Shown here piece by piece: positions 1 to 8,978 of a DNA stretch of 64,000 bases (position 1 is the stretch's first letter; each line of letters begins with the position of its first letter). The DNA lies in NCBI GenBank assembly GCA_041660045.1, contig JBAZXA010000001.1, positions 620,001-684,000 of the forward strand. Direction: 5' to 3'. Source of the DNA: WM-3-3 sp041660045 (GTDB taxonomy: Bacteria > Pseudomonadota > Gammaproteobacteria > Methylococcales > Methylomonadaceae). The position numbers and the translations under genes were made by a program. The notes below the pieces were generated by a model. It saw nothing but the letters and a program-made list of their open reading frames with translations, did no database searches and was not told where the DNA came from.

Positions 1-266
1 CCCTTGCTTTTTACGATATCGTAGACATAACGCAGAAGCACACGACTATCCGCACCTTTAAATTCGGGGTCAGTATCAGGGAAATGTTTACCAATATCGC
101 CCAACGCCGCCGCTCCTAACAAAGCATCACTCAAGGCATGCAGTACGACATCGCCATCGGAGTGGGCTTCAATACCTTTCTCATAAGCAATTTTGACCCC
201 ACCCAAAATGACATCGCCATCATCTTTAAAACGGTGGACATCATACCCTTGCCCTATTCTTAACAT
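1..266 (-). CDS. ispF: IspF, 2-C-methyl-D-erythritol 2,4-cyclodiphosphate synthase (C-terminus missing)
   Basis: Cytosolic zinc enzyme of the non-mevalonate (MEP) isoprenoid pathway; it cyclises CDP-methylerythritol 2-phosphate and releases CMP. The first 88 codons are present and the rest lies beyond the window start. The N-terminus reads MLRIGQGYDVHRF, with the Asp-x-His metal ligands typical of IspF, followed by the conserved GIEAHSDGDVVLHALSDALLGA segment broken here at about residues 32-52, then DIGKHFPDTDP. The ATG overlaps the end of ispD by 7 nt, so the two are translationally coupled; they catalyse near-consecutive steps of the pathway. Identification is secure; only the truncation by the window edge limits it. 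Confidence 0.96.
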   Translation of the reverse strand, partial: MLRIGQGYDVHRFKDDGDVILGGVKIAYEKGIEAHSDGDVVLHALSDALLGAAALGDIGKHFPDTDPEFKGADSRVLLRYVYDIVKSK

Positions 267-958
267 TGTTGCTCCAAAAAAAATTGCGCTAAAACTAAAT
301 CTTCAGGCCGGGTAATTTTAATGTTATCAGGCCGACCTTCAACAATTTTAGGTTGTAAACCCATCAACTCCAGGGCGCTAGCTTCATCAGTGATAGAGGG
401 GTTACCGCTAGACGCTTCCAGAGCTTGCCTTAACAAGCCATAGCGAAACATTTGCGGCGTTAGCGCACGCCAAATGTGAGTACGATCTAATGTTTCTGTA
501 ATATGCTGATTGGCTGTACTTTTTAACGTATCATGGCAGGGTAGCGCTAAAATGCCACCGATCTTGTCTTCTGATAATTGACTAATTAACAAAATTATAT
601 CGGCTCGGGTAATACAGGGTCTGGCAGCATCATGCACCAATACCCAATCGCTATCTTCTGCCCGCCCCGTTAAGGCCTTTAAAGCCGACAACACCGAATC
701 AGCACGCTCTTTTCCACCCGTTGCTGTCAACACTTGCGGATGCTCCGATATCGCTAAATTAGGCCAATAAGGATCTTGTTTAGAGATAGCGACAACGATG
801 CCAGCAAACACTTGTGCTTGGATTAGCCTTAATACCGTATGCTCAAGCACGGTTTTTTGGGCAAGCATCAAATATTGTTTGGGGCGGTCAGCTTGCATAC
901 GCTTACCGACACCTGCAGCGGGCACTATCGCCCAAAATTTAGTTTTTCTGGCCATCAT
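260..958 (-). CDS. ispD: IspD, 2-C-methyl-D-erythritol 4-phosphate cytidylyltransferase
   Basis: Transfers CMP from CTP to methylerythritol 4-phosphate in the MEP isoprenoid pathway. The 232-residue length is normal. The N-terminal nucleotide-binding loop VPAAGVGKRMQADRPKQY and the internal VLVHDAARPC motif are diagnostic. The gene begins with two consecutive ATG codons (958 and 955); neither has a clear Shine-Dalgarno sequence, so the start could be three bases later. It lies 39 nt downstream of ftsB and overlaps ispF by 7 nt, matching the ftsB-ispD-ispF order common in gammaproteobacteria. Confidence 0.97.
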   Translation of the reverse strand: MMARKTKFWAIVPAAGVGKRMQADRPKQYLMLAQKTVLEHTVLRLIQAQVFAGIVVAISKQDPYWPNLAISEHPQVLTATGGKERADSVLSALKALTGRAEDSDWVLVHDAARPCITRADIILLISQLSEDKIGGILALPCHDTLKSTANQHITETLDRTHIWRALTPQMFRYGLLRQALEASSGNPSITDEASALELMGLQPKIVEGRPDNIKITRPEDLVLAQFFLEQQC

Positions 959-997
959 TGTTAAATTTGCCAGCGTTTAGCCACGATCCATTGCTTT

Positions 998-1267
998 TTA
1001 CTCTAAAATTTGGAAGAAAGTTTCACCTTCCTTAACCATACCAAGCTCATCCCTAGCCCTTTCTTCCAATGCTTCTTGGCCTTTTCTTAAATCGACTACC
1101 TCTGCATATAACGCTTCATTGCGCTGTTTTTTTTCTTCCACTTGTTGCTTTAGATCATCAAGGCGCGCTTGATAGGCCTCTATCTGTTCAATACTCCCAT
1201 CGCCATGCCATAAACGGTATTGCAAATGTACAATCAGCAAAATGATAATCGCTATTATGTATTTAAT
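998..1267 (-). CDS. ftsB: Cell division protein FtsB, probably initiated at ATT
   Basis: Small bitopic inner-membrane protein of the FtsQLB divisome subcomplex. It has one N-terminal membrane helix, the FtsB hallmark LQYRLW, then a periplasmic coiled coil (about residues 27-70) and a short conserved tail around the GMVKEGETFFQIL segment. No ATG, GTG or TTG gives a complete protein: the first usual start, TTG at 1240, would leave only the sequence after the membrane helix begins. Reading the same frame upstream to an ATT at 1267-1265 restores MKYIIAIIILLIVHLQYRLW, a normal FtsB N-terminus, and a GAGGG Shine-Dalgarno (1279-1275) sits 7 nt before it. The 89-residue product is normal length. The ATT start is an inference; the gene identity is solid. 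Confidence 0.88.
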   Translation of the reverse strand: MKYIIAIIILLIVHLQYRLWHGDGSIEQIEAYQARLDDLKQQVEEKKQRNEALYAEVVDLRKGQEALEERARDELGMVKEGETFFQILE

Positions 1268-1325
1268 GGGAGTACCCTCAACTAGTGTCAGTAGCCAACG
1301 CTAATAGATGTAGCGGTTTGCCTTG

Positions 1326-2606
1326 TTACAGCATTTTAAAAGCGCTACGGCCGGCATATTTTGCCAACGTTCCTAATTCTTCTTCTATCTTCATTAATCG
1401 GTTGTACTTAGCAACCCGATCAGAACGGCTTAAAGAGCCCGTTTTTATTTGCCCGGTGCCTGTTGCGACAGCCAAATCTGCTATTGTCGTGTCCTCTGTT
1501 TCACCTGACCTGTGCGACACTACCGCAGAATAACCGGCTTTATGCGCCATATCTATGGCCGCTAAGGTTTCCGTCAAAGTACCTATTTGGTTGACTTTAA
1601 TAAGTACCGAATTAGCAATGTTTTGCTCTATGCCTTGCTGAATGATAGCTGGATTCGTCACAAATAAATCATCACCAACCAACTGAATACGGCCGCCTAC
1701 TTTGTCGGTCAAGATTTTCCAGCCCGCCCAATCGTTTTCATCCATACCGTCTTCTATGCTGATAATAGGATATTTATTAACCCAATCAACAAAAAAATCG
1801 GCCATTTGTTCAGAGCTATAGCGCTTACTTTCGGAAGCCAGATCGTAGACATCATCATGGTAATATTCTGAACTTGCCGCATCGAGGCCTAAATAAACAT
1901 CTACCCCAGGTTTATAACCTGCTTTTTCAATAGCTTGCAAAATCACACTGATTGCCGCTTCATTAGAAGGTAAATTTGGCGCAAACCCACCTTCATCACC
2001 AACCGTGGTCGCTAAACCTTTTTCAGATAGCACTTTTTTTAAGGCATGGAAAATTTCAGCACCATATCGGATCGCTTCCCTAAAACTTGGCGCACCAACT
2101 GGTAAAATCATAAACTCTTGTAAATCAACGTTATTATCTGCATGCGAGCCACCATTGATGATGTTCATCATGGGTACTGGCATAATAAATTGACCTGATT
2201 TATTTAAATAACGGTAAAGCGGTAATGCTTGTTGTTTTGCAGCCGCATGCGCTGCTGCCATTGAAACCGCTAACATAGCATTCGCACCTAAACGCGCTTT
2301 CGTGTCGGTACCGTCTAAGGCAATCATTTTTTGGTCTATACCCGCTTGATCAGCGATATCCATACCAATGACGGCAGAACGTATTTCGGAGGTGATATTT
2401 GCTACAGCCTTTAATACACCTTTGCCTAAATAACGGGTTTTGTCCCCATCACGAAGTTCAATCGCTTCCCTTTCACCCGTGGATGCGCCTGATGGTACCA
2501 TCGCGCTGGCAATGATACCTGTTTCTAAAATTACATCGGCCTCAACTGTCGGATTACCACGAGAGTCAAGAATTTCTCTAGCACGAATTTCTATAATTTT
2601 AGCCAT
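1326..2606 (-). CDS. eno: Enolase (phosphopyruvate hydratase)
   Basis: Glycolytic and gluconeogenic enzyme interconverting 2-phosphoglycerate and phosphoenolpyruvate; in many proteobacteria it is also part of the RNA degradosome. At 426 residues it is the usual length. Visible motifs are the N-terminal DSRGNPTVEADV, the VGDEGGFAPNL loop, the magnesium ligand region SIEDGMDENDW and VGDDLFVTN, and the catalytic SHRSGETED near residue 370. It sits 9 nt after kdsA and 58 nt before the proposed ftsB start, inside the conserved pyrG-kdsA-eno-ftsB order. Confidence 0.98.
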   Translation of the reverse strand: MAKIIEIRAREILDSRGNPTVEADVILETGIIASAMVPSGASTGEREAIELRDGDKTRYLGKGVLKAVANITSEIRSAVIGMDIADQAGIDQKMIALDGTDTKARLGANAMLAVSMAAAHAAAKQQALPLYRYLNKSGQFIMPVPMMNIINGGSHADNNVDLQEFMILPVGAPSFREAIRYGAEIFHALKKVLSEKGLATTVGDEGGFAPNLPSNEAAISVILQAIEKAGYKPGVDVYLGLDAASSEYYHDDVYDLASESKRYSSEQMADFFVDWVNKYPIISIEDGMDENDWAGWKILTDKVGGRIQLVGDDLFVTNPAIIQQGIEQNIANSVLIKVNQIGTLTETLAAIDMAHKAGYSAVVSHRSGETEDTTIADLAVATGTGQIKTGSLSRSDRVAKYNRLMKIEEELGTLAKYAGRSAFKML

Positions 2607-2615
2607 TATTATTCC

Positions 2616-3449
2616 TTATAGGGTAGTCTCAATAAACGGTTGTTGTTTAACCGCTTTATCTATTGTAATTAACATTTCTAAAAGTGCATGCAATTGCTGC
2701 AATGGCCAAGAATTGGGGCCATCACTTTTGGCTACAGCGGGGTTTGGATGGGTTTCCATAAAAATCCCAGCAATACCAACTGCAACAGCAGCACGCGCTA
2801 ACACGGGTACAAACTCACGTTGCCCACCTGATGAAGTGCCTTGCCCACCAGGTAGCTGTACCGAATGGGTCGCATCAAATACCACAGGGCAGCCAGTTTC
2901 GCGCATAACGGCGAGCGAGCGCATATCAGACACTAGGTTGTTATAGCCAAATGAAGCGCCACGTTCACATACCATTATTTGCTGGTTGCCCGTCGCTTTA
3001 GCTTTATTGGCCACATGTTGCATGTCCCAAGGTGCTAAAAACTGGCCTTTTTTGATATTAACCGGTATCCCTTGTGCAGCAACATTTTGTATAAAATTAG
3101 TTTGCCGGCATAAAAAAGCGGGTGTTTGCATCACATCAACCACATCTGCCACTTCTGCCAATGGCGTATCTTCATGTACATCAGTTAAAACCGGGACACC
3201 AATTTGTTGTTTAACTTTTGCTAAAATCGATAAACCTTGCTCAACCCCTAAACCACGGAAGCTTTCATGAGATGAACGGTTAGCCTTGTCAAATGATGAT
3301 TTATAGATAAAAGGTATACCTAGGTTGGTCGTTATTTCTTTTAAAGCACCCGCAGTATCAATAGCCAATTGCTCACTTTCGATAACGCAAGGCCCTGCTA
3401 TTAAAAAAAGGGCTTGATCTAAACCGACGTCAAAACCGCATAGTTTCAT
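2616..3449 (-). CDS. kdsA: KdsA, 3-deoxy-D-manno-octulosonate 8-phosphate synthase
   Basis: Condenses phosphoenolpyruvate with arabinose 5-phosphate to KDO 8-phosphate, the first committed step to the KDO sugars of lipopolysaccharide inner core. Length 277 residues is typical. Motifs: AGPCVIES near the N-terminus, YKSSFDKANRSS, and DATHSVQLPGGQG before SSGGQREFVP. The start ATG overlaps the pyrG stop in an ATGA arrangement, so translation is coupled. This is consistent with a pathway that needs both KDO 8-P and CTP (for CMP-KDO). Confidence 0.97.
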   Translation of the reverse strand: MKLCGFDVGLDQALFLIAGPCVIESEQLAIDTAGALKEITTNLGIPFIYKSSFDKANRSSHESFRGLGVEQGLSILAKVKQQIGVPVLTDVHEDTPLAEVADVVDVMQTPAFLCRQTNFIQNVAAQGIPVNIKKGQFLAPWDMQHVANKAKATGNQQIMVCERGASFGYNNLVSDMRSLAVMRETGCPVVFDATHSVQLPGGQGTSSGGQREFVPVLARAAVAVGIAGIFMETHPNPAVAKSDGPNSWPLQQLHALLEMLITIDKAVKQQPFIETTL

Positions 3450-5080
3450 ATTGTTAATTCCTTTTTATGCTGGACTGCTGCGCTGACAAAACCAGCAAAT
3501 AAGGGATGTCCTTTTCGAGGTGTGGACGTAAACTCAGGATGGAATTGGCACGCTAAAAACCAGGGGTGTTCAGGAATTTCTAGCACTTCAACCAATCGAC
3601 CATCAATGGATTTACCCGAAAAACGCATCCCTGCCATTTCTAATTTTTCAAAAAACTGATTATTAAATTCGTAGCGATGGCGATGACGCTCTGTAATAAC
3701 GTCTTTTTGATATAAAGAATACGCTAATGAGTCCGGCTGTAATCGGCATTGATGGCCACCTAAGCGCATAGTACCACCTAAATCTGAATGCTCATTACGC
3801 GTTTCAATTTGGCCTTTTTCATCCATCCATTCTGTGATTAAGCCAATAACCGGATATGGGGTTTTAGGCAAAAATTCACTACTATGGGCACCTTCTAGTC
3901 CTGCCACATCACGTGCAAATTCAATTACCGCCACTTGCATGCCTAAGCATATCCCTAAGTAAGGGATTTTATTTTCACGGGCAAAACGGACTGTTGCAAT
4001 CTTACCTTCTACCCCACGTTTACCAAACCCACCAGGTACTAAAATGGCATCAACAGACTTTAGTAAAGAAACACCTTCTTCTTCAATTATTTCTGAATCG
4101 ATGTAATGGATGTTAACCTTATTCCGGGTGCGAATGCCAGCGTGAATTAAAGCTTCATTCAATGATTTATAAGCATCCGTGTGGTCGACATATTTACCTA
4201 CAATTGCAATATCAACTTCATTAACAGAATGTACAATGGCATCAACTACATGCCGCCATTCCTTGAGGTCTGTAGGGGGGACATCCAAACGTAATTTATG
4301 GACTACGATTTCATCTAACCCCTGATCATGCAAAAGCAAAGGTATCCTATAAATAGAATCCGCATCGACCGCTGAAATTACCGCTTTTTCTTCCACATTA
4401 GTGAATAAGGCTATTTTGCGACGTTCTGCTATTGGTATGGGCTGTTCAGAACGACAAATTAAAATATCGGGCTGAATACCTATAGTTCGTAATTCTTTAA
4501 CCGAATGCTGGGTTGGTTTAGTTTTAATTTCACCCGCCGAGCGTATATAGGGCACCAGCGTTAGATGTATAAATAAGGAACGGTCTACCCCCAACTCAAC
4601 CCGCATTTGGCGTATAGCTTCCAGAAAAGGCAATGACTCAATATCGCCCACAGTACCGCCAATTTCGATTAAAGCGACATCAGTGCCTTCAGCGCTTTCA
4701 AAAATCCTGCGCTTAATCTCATCGGTAATATGCGGGATGACTTGAACTGTCGCGCCTAAATATTCACCTTTGCGTTCGCGGCGCAAAACACTTTCATAGA
4801 CCTGCCCGGTAGTGAAATTATTTTTCTTAGCCATAGTGGTTTTAAGAAAACGTTCATAATGGCCTAAATCTAGATCAGTTTCTGCGCCATCTTCGGTGAC
4901 AAACACTTCCCCATGTTGAAATGGGCTCATAGTACCCGGATCAACATTAATATATGGGTCTAATTTGGTCATCGTAACTTTAAGCCCGCGGGCCTCCAGT
5001 ATGGCTGCCAGTGATGAGGCGGCAATGCCTTTGCCGAGTGATGAAACAACACCCCCGGTAATAAATATATATTTTGTCAT
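3446..5080 (-). CDS. pyrG: CTP synthase
   Basis: Makes CTP from UTP, ATP and glutamine. The N-terminal synthetase half starts with the family signature FITGGVVSSLGKGI and carries metal- and UTP-binding motifs such as TKLDPYINVDPGTMSP. The C-terminal class I glutamine amidotransferase half has the nucleophile elbow GICLGMQ (about residues 377-383) and the catalytic CQFHPEF near residue 515. 544 residues is standard. It is probably the first gene of the downstream kdsA-eno-ftsB-isp string, with 77 nt separating it from tilS upstream. Confidence 0.98.
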   Translation of the reverse strand: MTKYIFITGGVVSSLGKGIAASSLAAILEARGLKVTMTKLDPYINVDPGTMSPFQHGEVFVTEDGAETDLDLGHYERFLKTTMAKKNNFTTGQVYESVLRRERKGEYLGATVQVIPHITDEIKRRIFESAEGTDVALIEIGGTVGDIESLPFLEAIRQMRVELGVDRSLFIHLTLVPYIRSAGEIKTKPTQHSVKELRTIGIQPDILICRSEQPIPIAERRKIALFTNVEEKAVISAVDADSIYRIPLLLHDQGLDEIVVHKLRLDVPPTDLKEWRHVVDAIVHSVNEVDIAIVGKYVDHTDAYKSLNEALIHAGIRTRNKVNIHYIDSEIIEEEGVSLLKSVDAILVPGGFGKRGVEGKIATVRFARENKIPYLGICLGMQVAVIEFARDVAGLEGAHSSEFLPKTPYPVIGLITEWMDEKGQIETRNEHSDLGGTMRLGGHQCRLQPDSLAYSLYQKDVITERHRHRYEFNNQFFEKLEMAGMRFSGKSIDGRLVEVLEIPEHPWFLACQFHPEFTSTPRKGHPLFAGFVSAAVQHKKELTI

Positions 5081-5157
5081 GTATAACTTATCGCTAGAGG
5101 AAAATAACGGCGAGCAAATTTATTAAAGTAACATTTTAATCGACTAGCGGGCGTTAG

Positions 5158-6498
5158 TCATGGTGTTTCCGTGGCTTTGTTGTTTTTAAGTACTAAATGC
5201 AAACAAGTATCGCTTTGTTCGCTGTAAAATTCAGCAGTTATCCATAACCAACCCACTGCCGCCAATTTCCCGTCTAAATAAACCAGGGGAACCGTTGGTC
5301 TTTGCCAGGGAGGTATGCCGATTTCTTGATATAGTTTTTTTAAGCTATGCCGCCCTTGCCGCCGAGGTAAGGCAATTTTTTCACCACCTGCCCGAAACCT
5401 AACCTCAACGTGGGCACTGTGCCATCGGCTGAGTAAAATACCCTTGGATGAACGTACCCATTGTAAGCGCTGGTGCAAATCAACTGGCCAATACGTTTGT
5501 TCCGCAGGCCAAACACCATCCACAAATCCCGCTTGGTCACCCTCTGGATGGCAATAAAGCCTATTACGATAACAACGGATAACATGGCCTTGTATAGCTA
5601 AAATCAGGTTTTTGCCTGCATCCTTTGACGCTATTTGCCGAAAAACTTGTTCCAACTGCGCCTGCGTAGGCATTCTTAAACCGAAACCTTGCAACCAATA
5701 CCTGACAACCAGGTGTTGCACGGCTAGATCTAATATTTGCAAAGGCTGCAATAACAACGCTTGGTCAGCATCGTCATAAACCTTGACAAACCATTGCGCA
5801 GTTATGGCATCAATCAATTGTTGGCTTTCGGCACAGTGCTGAGCGGCACGCGCTACAGTTTTATTGATGGCTGGCCAACGTTGTTGAAGCAATGGCACTA
5901 TTTGATTACGCAGATAATTACGGTCATAGTGATCTTGCTGGTTACTAGGGTCTTCTATCCAAGTCAATTGATGCTGACACGCATAGCGTTCAATTTGCCC
6001 ACGCGAGACAGCCAGCATTGGCCTTAGCATTTTGCCTAAGCCTAAAGCCATGCTATCAGGCATTCCAGACAAGCCGCGTAAGCCACTGCCGCGGAATAAT
6101 TGTAATAACACTGTTTCCAGTTGATCGTTTTGATGCTGGGCCAGCAATAACACATCCCGACTGCTTAATAACCCACTTAAAGCTTGGTAACGCGCATTTC
6201 TCGCCGCCTCTTCAGGACTTTCCCCTTTTTCCGCCGCGGCGTTGACGTGTAGGACTAGGCATTGGATGCCCCATTGTTTTGCTGTAGTTACACAATGTTC
6301 AGCCCAAGCATCCGCCGCCGTTTGCAAACCATGATGTACATAAACAGCGGTTAACCGCTGTTTAATTTGGGGTATGGCAACGCACAAATGCAATAAAACT
6401 TGTGAGTCTATACCGCCACTATAAGCCAAGTAAAAATTGGCTGTTGTTTGCTCAGGCTGTAAGGCCTTAATAATCAGGTCTGTAGTCAGTATGGGCAT
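5158..6498 (-). CDS. tilS: tRNA(Ile)-lysidine synthetase TilS
   Basis: Adds lysine to C34 of the CAU anticodon of tRNA-Ile2 using ATP, changing its decoding from AUG to AUA. The N-terminal PP-loop ATPase motif AYSGGIDSQVLLHL is complete, followed by the LLLAQHQNDQLET segment and a C-terminal TilS domain with the GGEKIALPRRQGRHSLKKL stretch. I place the start at the ATG at 6498, since AAGGG lies 5 nt upstream; a TTG at 6513 would add five residues but lacks a ribosome site. The gene lies between accA and pyrG, as in pseudomonads. Confidence 0.94.
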   Translation of the reverse strand: MPILTTDLIIKALQPEQTTANFYLAYSGGIDSQVLLHLCVAIPQIKQRLTAVYVHHGLQTAADAWAEHCVTTAKQWGIQCLVLHVNAAAEKGESPEEAARNARYQALSGLLSSRDVLLLAQHQNDQLETVLLQLFRGSGLRGLSGMPDSMALGLGKMLRPMLAVSRGQIERYACQHQLTWIEDPSNQQDHYDRNYLRNQIVPLLQQRWPAINKTVARAAQHCAESQQLIDAITAQWFVKVYDDADQALLLQPLQILDLAVQHLVVRYWLQGFGLRMPTQAQLEQVFRQIASKDAGKNLILAIQGHVIRCYRNRLYCHPEGDQAGFVDGVWPAEQTYWPVDLHQRLQWVRSSKGILLSRWHSAHVEVRFRAGGEKIALPRRQGRHSLKKLYQEIGIPPWQRPTVPLVYLDGKLAAVGWLWITAEFYSEQSDTCLHLVLKNNKATETP

Positions 6499-6570
6499 GG
6501 TTACCCTTAGCAAAATGAGCTGGCGACAGTCGGCCCATAAAACAATAACATACAGTTATACAATTAAGGA

Positions 6571-7527
6571 TTACTCAATATAGGATCCAAAACTCATTAG
6601 TCTTTGGTAACGCTTTTCTAACAATTCTTCTGTAGGCAACATTTTAAGCTCGTGCAAATGCCGTAATAAGGTTTCTTTTAAGCTTAATGCAATAGCCTTA
6701 AAATCCCTATGCCCGCCCCCGATAGGCTCACGTACGACTTCATCCAACAAACCTTGCTCACGGATTCGGTCAGACGTAATACCCATAGCCTCGGCAGCCA
6801 ATTGCGCCTTATCCGCACTTTTCCATAGGATAGAGGCACAGCCTTCAGGTGAAATAACTGAATAGGTGCTGTATTCCAACATGATTAAACGGTCACCGAC
6901 ACCTATCGCTAGCGCACCACCGGAACCGCCTTCCCCAATCACCGTACAAATAATCGGTGTCTTTAATTGCGCCATTTCAAACAGGTTGCGGGCAATGGCC
7001 TCACTTTGACCACGTTCTTCCGCCCCGATTCCGGGATAAGCGCCTGGGGTGTCAATCAAACAAATAATAGGCAAGCCAAATCTTTCTGCCATTTTCATGA
7101 TTCTTAAAGCTTTACGGTAACCTTCTGGCCGTGGCATGCCAAAATTGCGATAAATTTTTTCTTTAGTATCCCGGCCTTTTTGATGCCCGATAACCATAAT
7201 AGGCTGACCGTTCAAGCGGGCTAAACCACAAACGATGGCAGGATCATCAGCAAACGCGCGGTCACCGTGTAATTCCTGAAAATTGGTGAACATATGCTCA
7301 ATATAATCAAGCGTATATGGCCGACCAGGATGTCTAGACAGCTGTGAGATCTGCCAATCCGTTAAATTGCTAAAAATAGTTTCGGTTAACGCACAACTTT
7401 TATCTTCTAATTGTTTAAGTGCATCGGATATATTGATGTGATTATCAAACTCAACATGACGGAGTTCTTTTATTTTTGCTTCCAACTCGGCGATTGGCTG
7501 CTCAAAATCGAGAAAATTTAAATCCAT
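6571..7527 (-). CDS. accA: Acetyl-CoA carboxylase carboxyltransferase subunit alpha
   Basis: Alpha half of the carboxyltransferase that moves the carboxyl group from biotin carboxyl carrier protein to acetyl-CoA, committing carbon to fatty acid synthesis; it works with AccD in a heterotetramer. Crotonase-fold features include VIGHQKGRDTKEKI, CLIDTPGAYPGIGAEERGQ and the oxyanion-hole loop GEGGSGGALAIGVGD. The ATG at 7527 gives MDLNFLDFEQPIAELE, the family's usual N-terminus; a TTG nine bases upstream is less likely. 318 residues is typical. Confidence 0.97.
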   Translation of the reverse strand: MDLNFLDFEQPIAELEAKIKELRHVEFDNHINISDALKQLEDKSCALTETIFSNLTDWQISQLSRHPGRPYTLDYIEHMFTNFQELHGDRAFADDPAIVCGLARLNGQPIMVIGHQKGRDTKEKIYRNFGMPRPEGYRKALRIMKMAERFGLPIICLIDTPGAYPGIGAEERGQSEAIARNLFEMAQLKTPIICTVIGEGGSGGALAIGVGDRLIMLEYSTYSVISPEGCASILWKSADKAQLAAEAMGITSDRIREQGLLDEVVREPIGGGHRDFKAIALSLKETLLRHLHELKMLPTEELLEKRYQRLMSFGSYIE

Positions 7528-7623
7528 GAAAACCAAACTGTAATAATTTAATTAACCTTTAATTGTATATAAAAACATTCTTAAACTCTAAATATATTTC
7601 ACAAATTAGCCGAATCTTAGCTT

Positions 7624-7642
7624 TTAAGCCGTATTGGCTTAA
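7624..7642. terminator. Candidate hairpin overlapping the rarA stop
   Basis: A perfect 7-bp inverted repeat, TTAAGCC and GGCTTAA separated by GTATT, overlaps the rarA stop codon. On the minus strand it is followed by AAGC rather than a run of T, so it would be a weak intrinsic terminator or an mRNA 3-prime-end protecting hairpin. Confidence 0.35.
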
Positions 7643-8955
7643 CGCTTGGCGATTTCCTCATCCAAACTTTTCAAAAATTGGAGCTTTTCCTTTATTTTAA
7701 TTTCCAACCCACGCTCGACAGGTTGGTAATAATGGCTATCCGATAATTCATCAGGCAAATAATTCTCCCCGGCAGCATAAGCCCCTGGCTCGTCATGAGG
7801 GTAGCGGTAGGCTTTGCCATAATCCAATGCTTTCATGAGTTGGCTGGGGGCATTACGAAGATGTACAGGCACGGCTAAACTTCCTGTTCGCTTGACTTCA
7901 GACATGGCTGCATTATAAGCCATATAAACGGCATTGCTTTTGGCTGCACACGCCAAATAGATGACGGCTTGGGCTAACGCCAACTCACCTTCCGGGCTAC
8001 CTAAACGTTCTTGTACTTGCCAAGCATCTAAGCAGATTTGCAAGGCCCGTGGATCAGCATTACCGATATCTTCAGAAGCCATCCTAACGATACGCCGTGC
8101 CAGGTATACCAAGTCGCAGCCTCCGTCTATCATACGGCAAAGCCAATACAGTGCCGCATCCGGCGAACTGCCGCGCACCGACTTGTGTAAGGCAGAAATC
8201 TGGTTATAGAATTCTTCACCCTGTTTATCAAAGCGACGTAAACTTGCCACTAACACTTCATTGGCAATACCCTCATCAATCACAGTAACTTGTTTTGCTG
8301 CTGCCAGCTCAGACGCTATCTCAAGCAAATTGAGCAGCTTTCTGGCATCCCCATCTGCGGCGGTTGCAAACTGTAGTTTAATGTCTTCAGCGATTGAAAT
8401 TGAAAGCTTGCCCAAACCTTTATCAGTATCAGCCATGACTTGGTTGATAACACGGACTAAGTCTTCTGTCGCCAGTGCATTCAACACATAAACCCGTGCC
8501 CGCGACAGCAATGCATTGTTTAGGGCAAATGAGGGGTTTTCAGTTGTCGCACCGATAAAATAGACAGTACCGTCTTCTACATGTGGCAAAAAAGCATCTT
8601 GTTGCGATTTGTTGAAACGATGTACCTCATCGACAAATAAAATAGTACGTTTGTTTTCTTGAATTTGGTGTTGCTGTGCCGCACTTACTGCCGCCCTAAT
8701 CTCTTTAACACCTGCCAACACAGCAGAGATAGGGATAAATGCCGCATCGGATTGTTGGGCAATTATTCTTGCCAAAGTGGTTTTACCGGTACCTGGCGGC
8801 CCCCAAAATATCATCGAATGCAGATTGCCTGATCGGATCGCTTCATAGAGCGGTTTACCAGGATTTAATATATGGCTTTGACCCACGTAATCCGCCAACG
8901 TTTGCGGACGCATCCGGTCAGCTAAGGGCTTGGTCAAATCCGCAAACAGTTCCAC
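7639..8955 (-). CDS. rarA: RarA (MgsA), replication-associated recombination AAA+ ATPase
   Basis: AAA+ ATPase related to clamp loaders and RuvB that acts at stalled replication forks. Walker A is GPPGTGKTTLARII, Walker B ILFVDEVHRFNKSQQD, sensor 1 FIGATTENPSF, followed by the MgsA C-terminal tetramerisation region with SVRGSSPDAALYWLCRMIDGG split at about residues 253-273. 438 residues is normal. The start is GTG at 8955 with GGAG about ten bases upstream. It lies 23 nt after lolA; the lolA-rarA pair is a widely conserved gammaproteobacterial neighbourhood. Confidence 0.95.
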   Translation of the reverse strand: MELFADLTKPLADRMRPQTLADYVGQSHILNPGKPLYEAIRSGNLHSMIFWGPPGTGKTTLARIIAQQSDAAFIPISAVLAGVKEIRAAVSAAQQHQIQENKRTILFVDEVHRFNKSQQDAFLPHVEDGTVYFIGATTENPSFALNNALLSRARVYVLNALATEDLVRVINQVMADTDKGLGKLSISIAEDIKLQFATAADGDARKLLNLLEIASELAAAKQVTVIDEGIANEVLVASLRRFDKQGEEFYNQISALHKSVRGSSPDAALYWLCRMIDGGCDLVYLARRIVRMASEDIGNADPRALQICLDAWQVQERLGSPEGELALAQAVIYLACAAKSNAVYMAYNAAMSEVKRTGSLAVPVHLRNAPSQLMKALDYGKAYRYPHDEPGAYAAGENYLPDELSDSHYYQPVERGLEIKIKEKLQFLKSLDEEIAKR

Positions 8956-8978
8956 GTTCGTACTGGCTCCCGGCCTAA

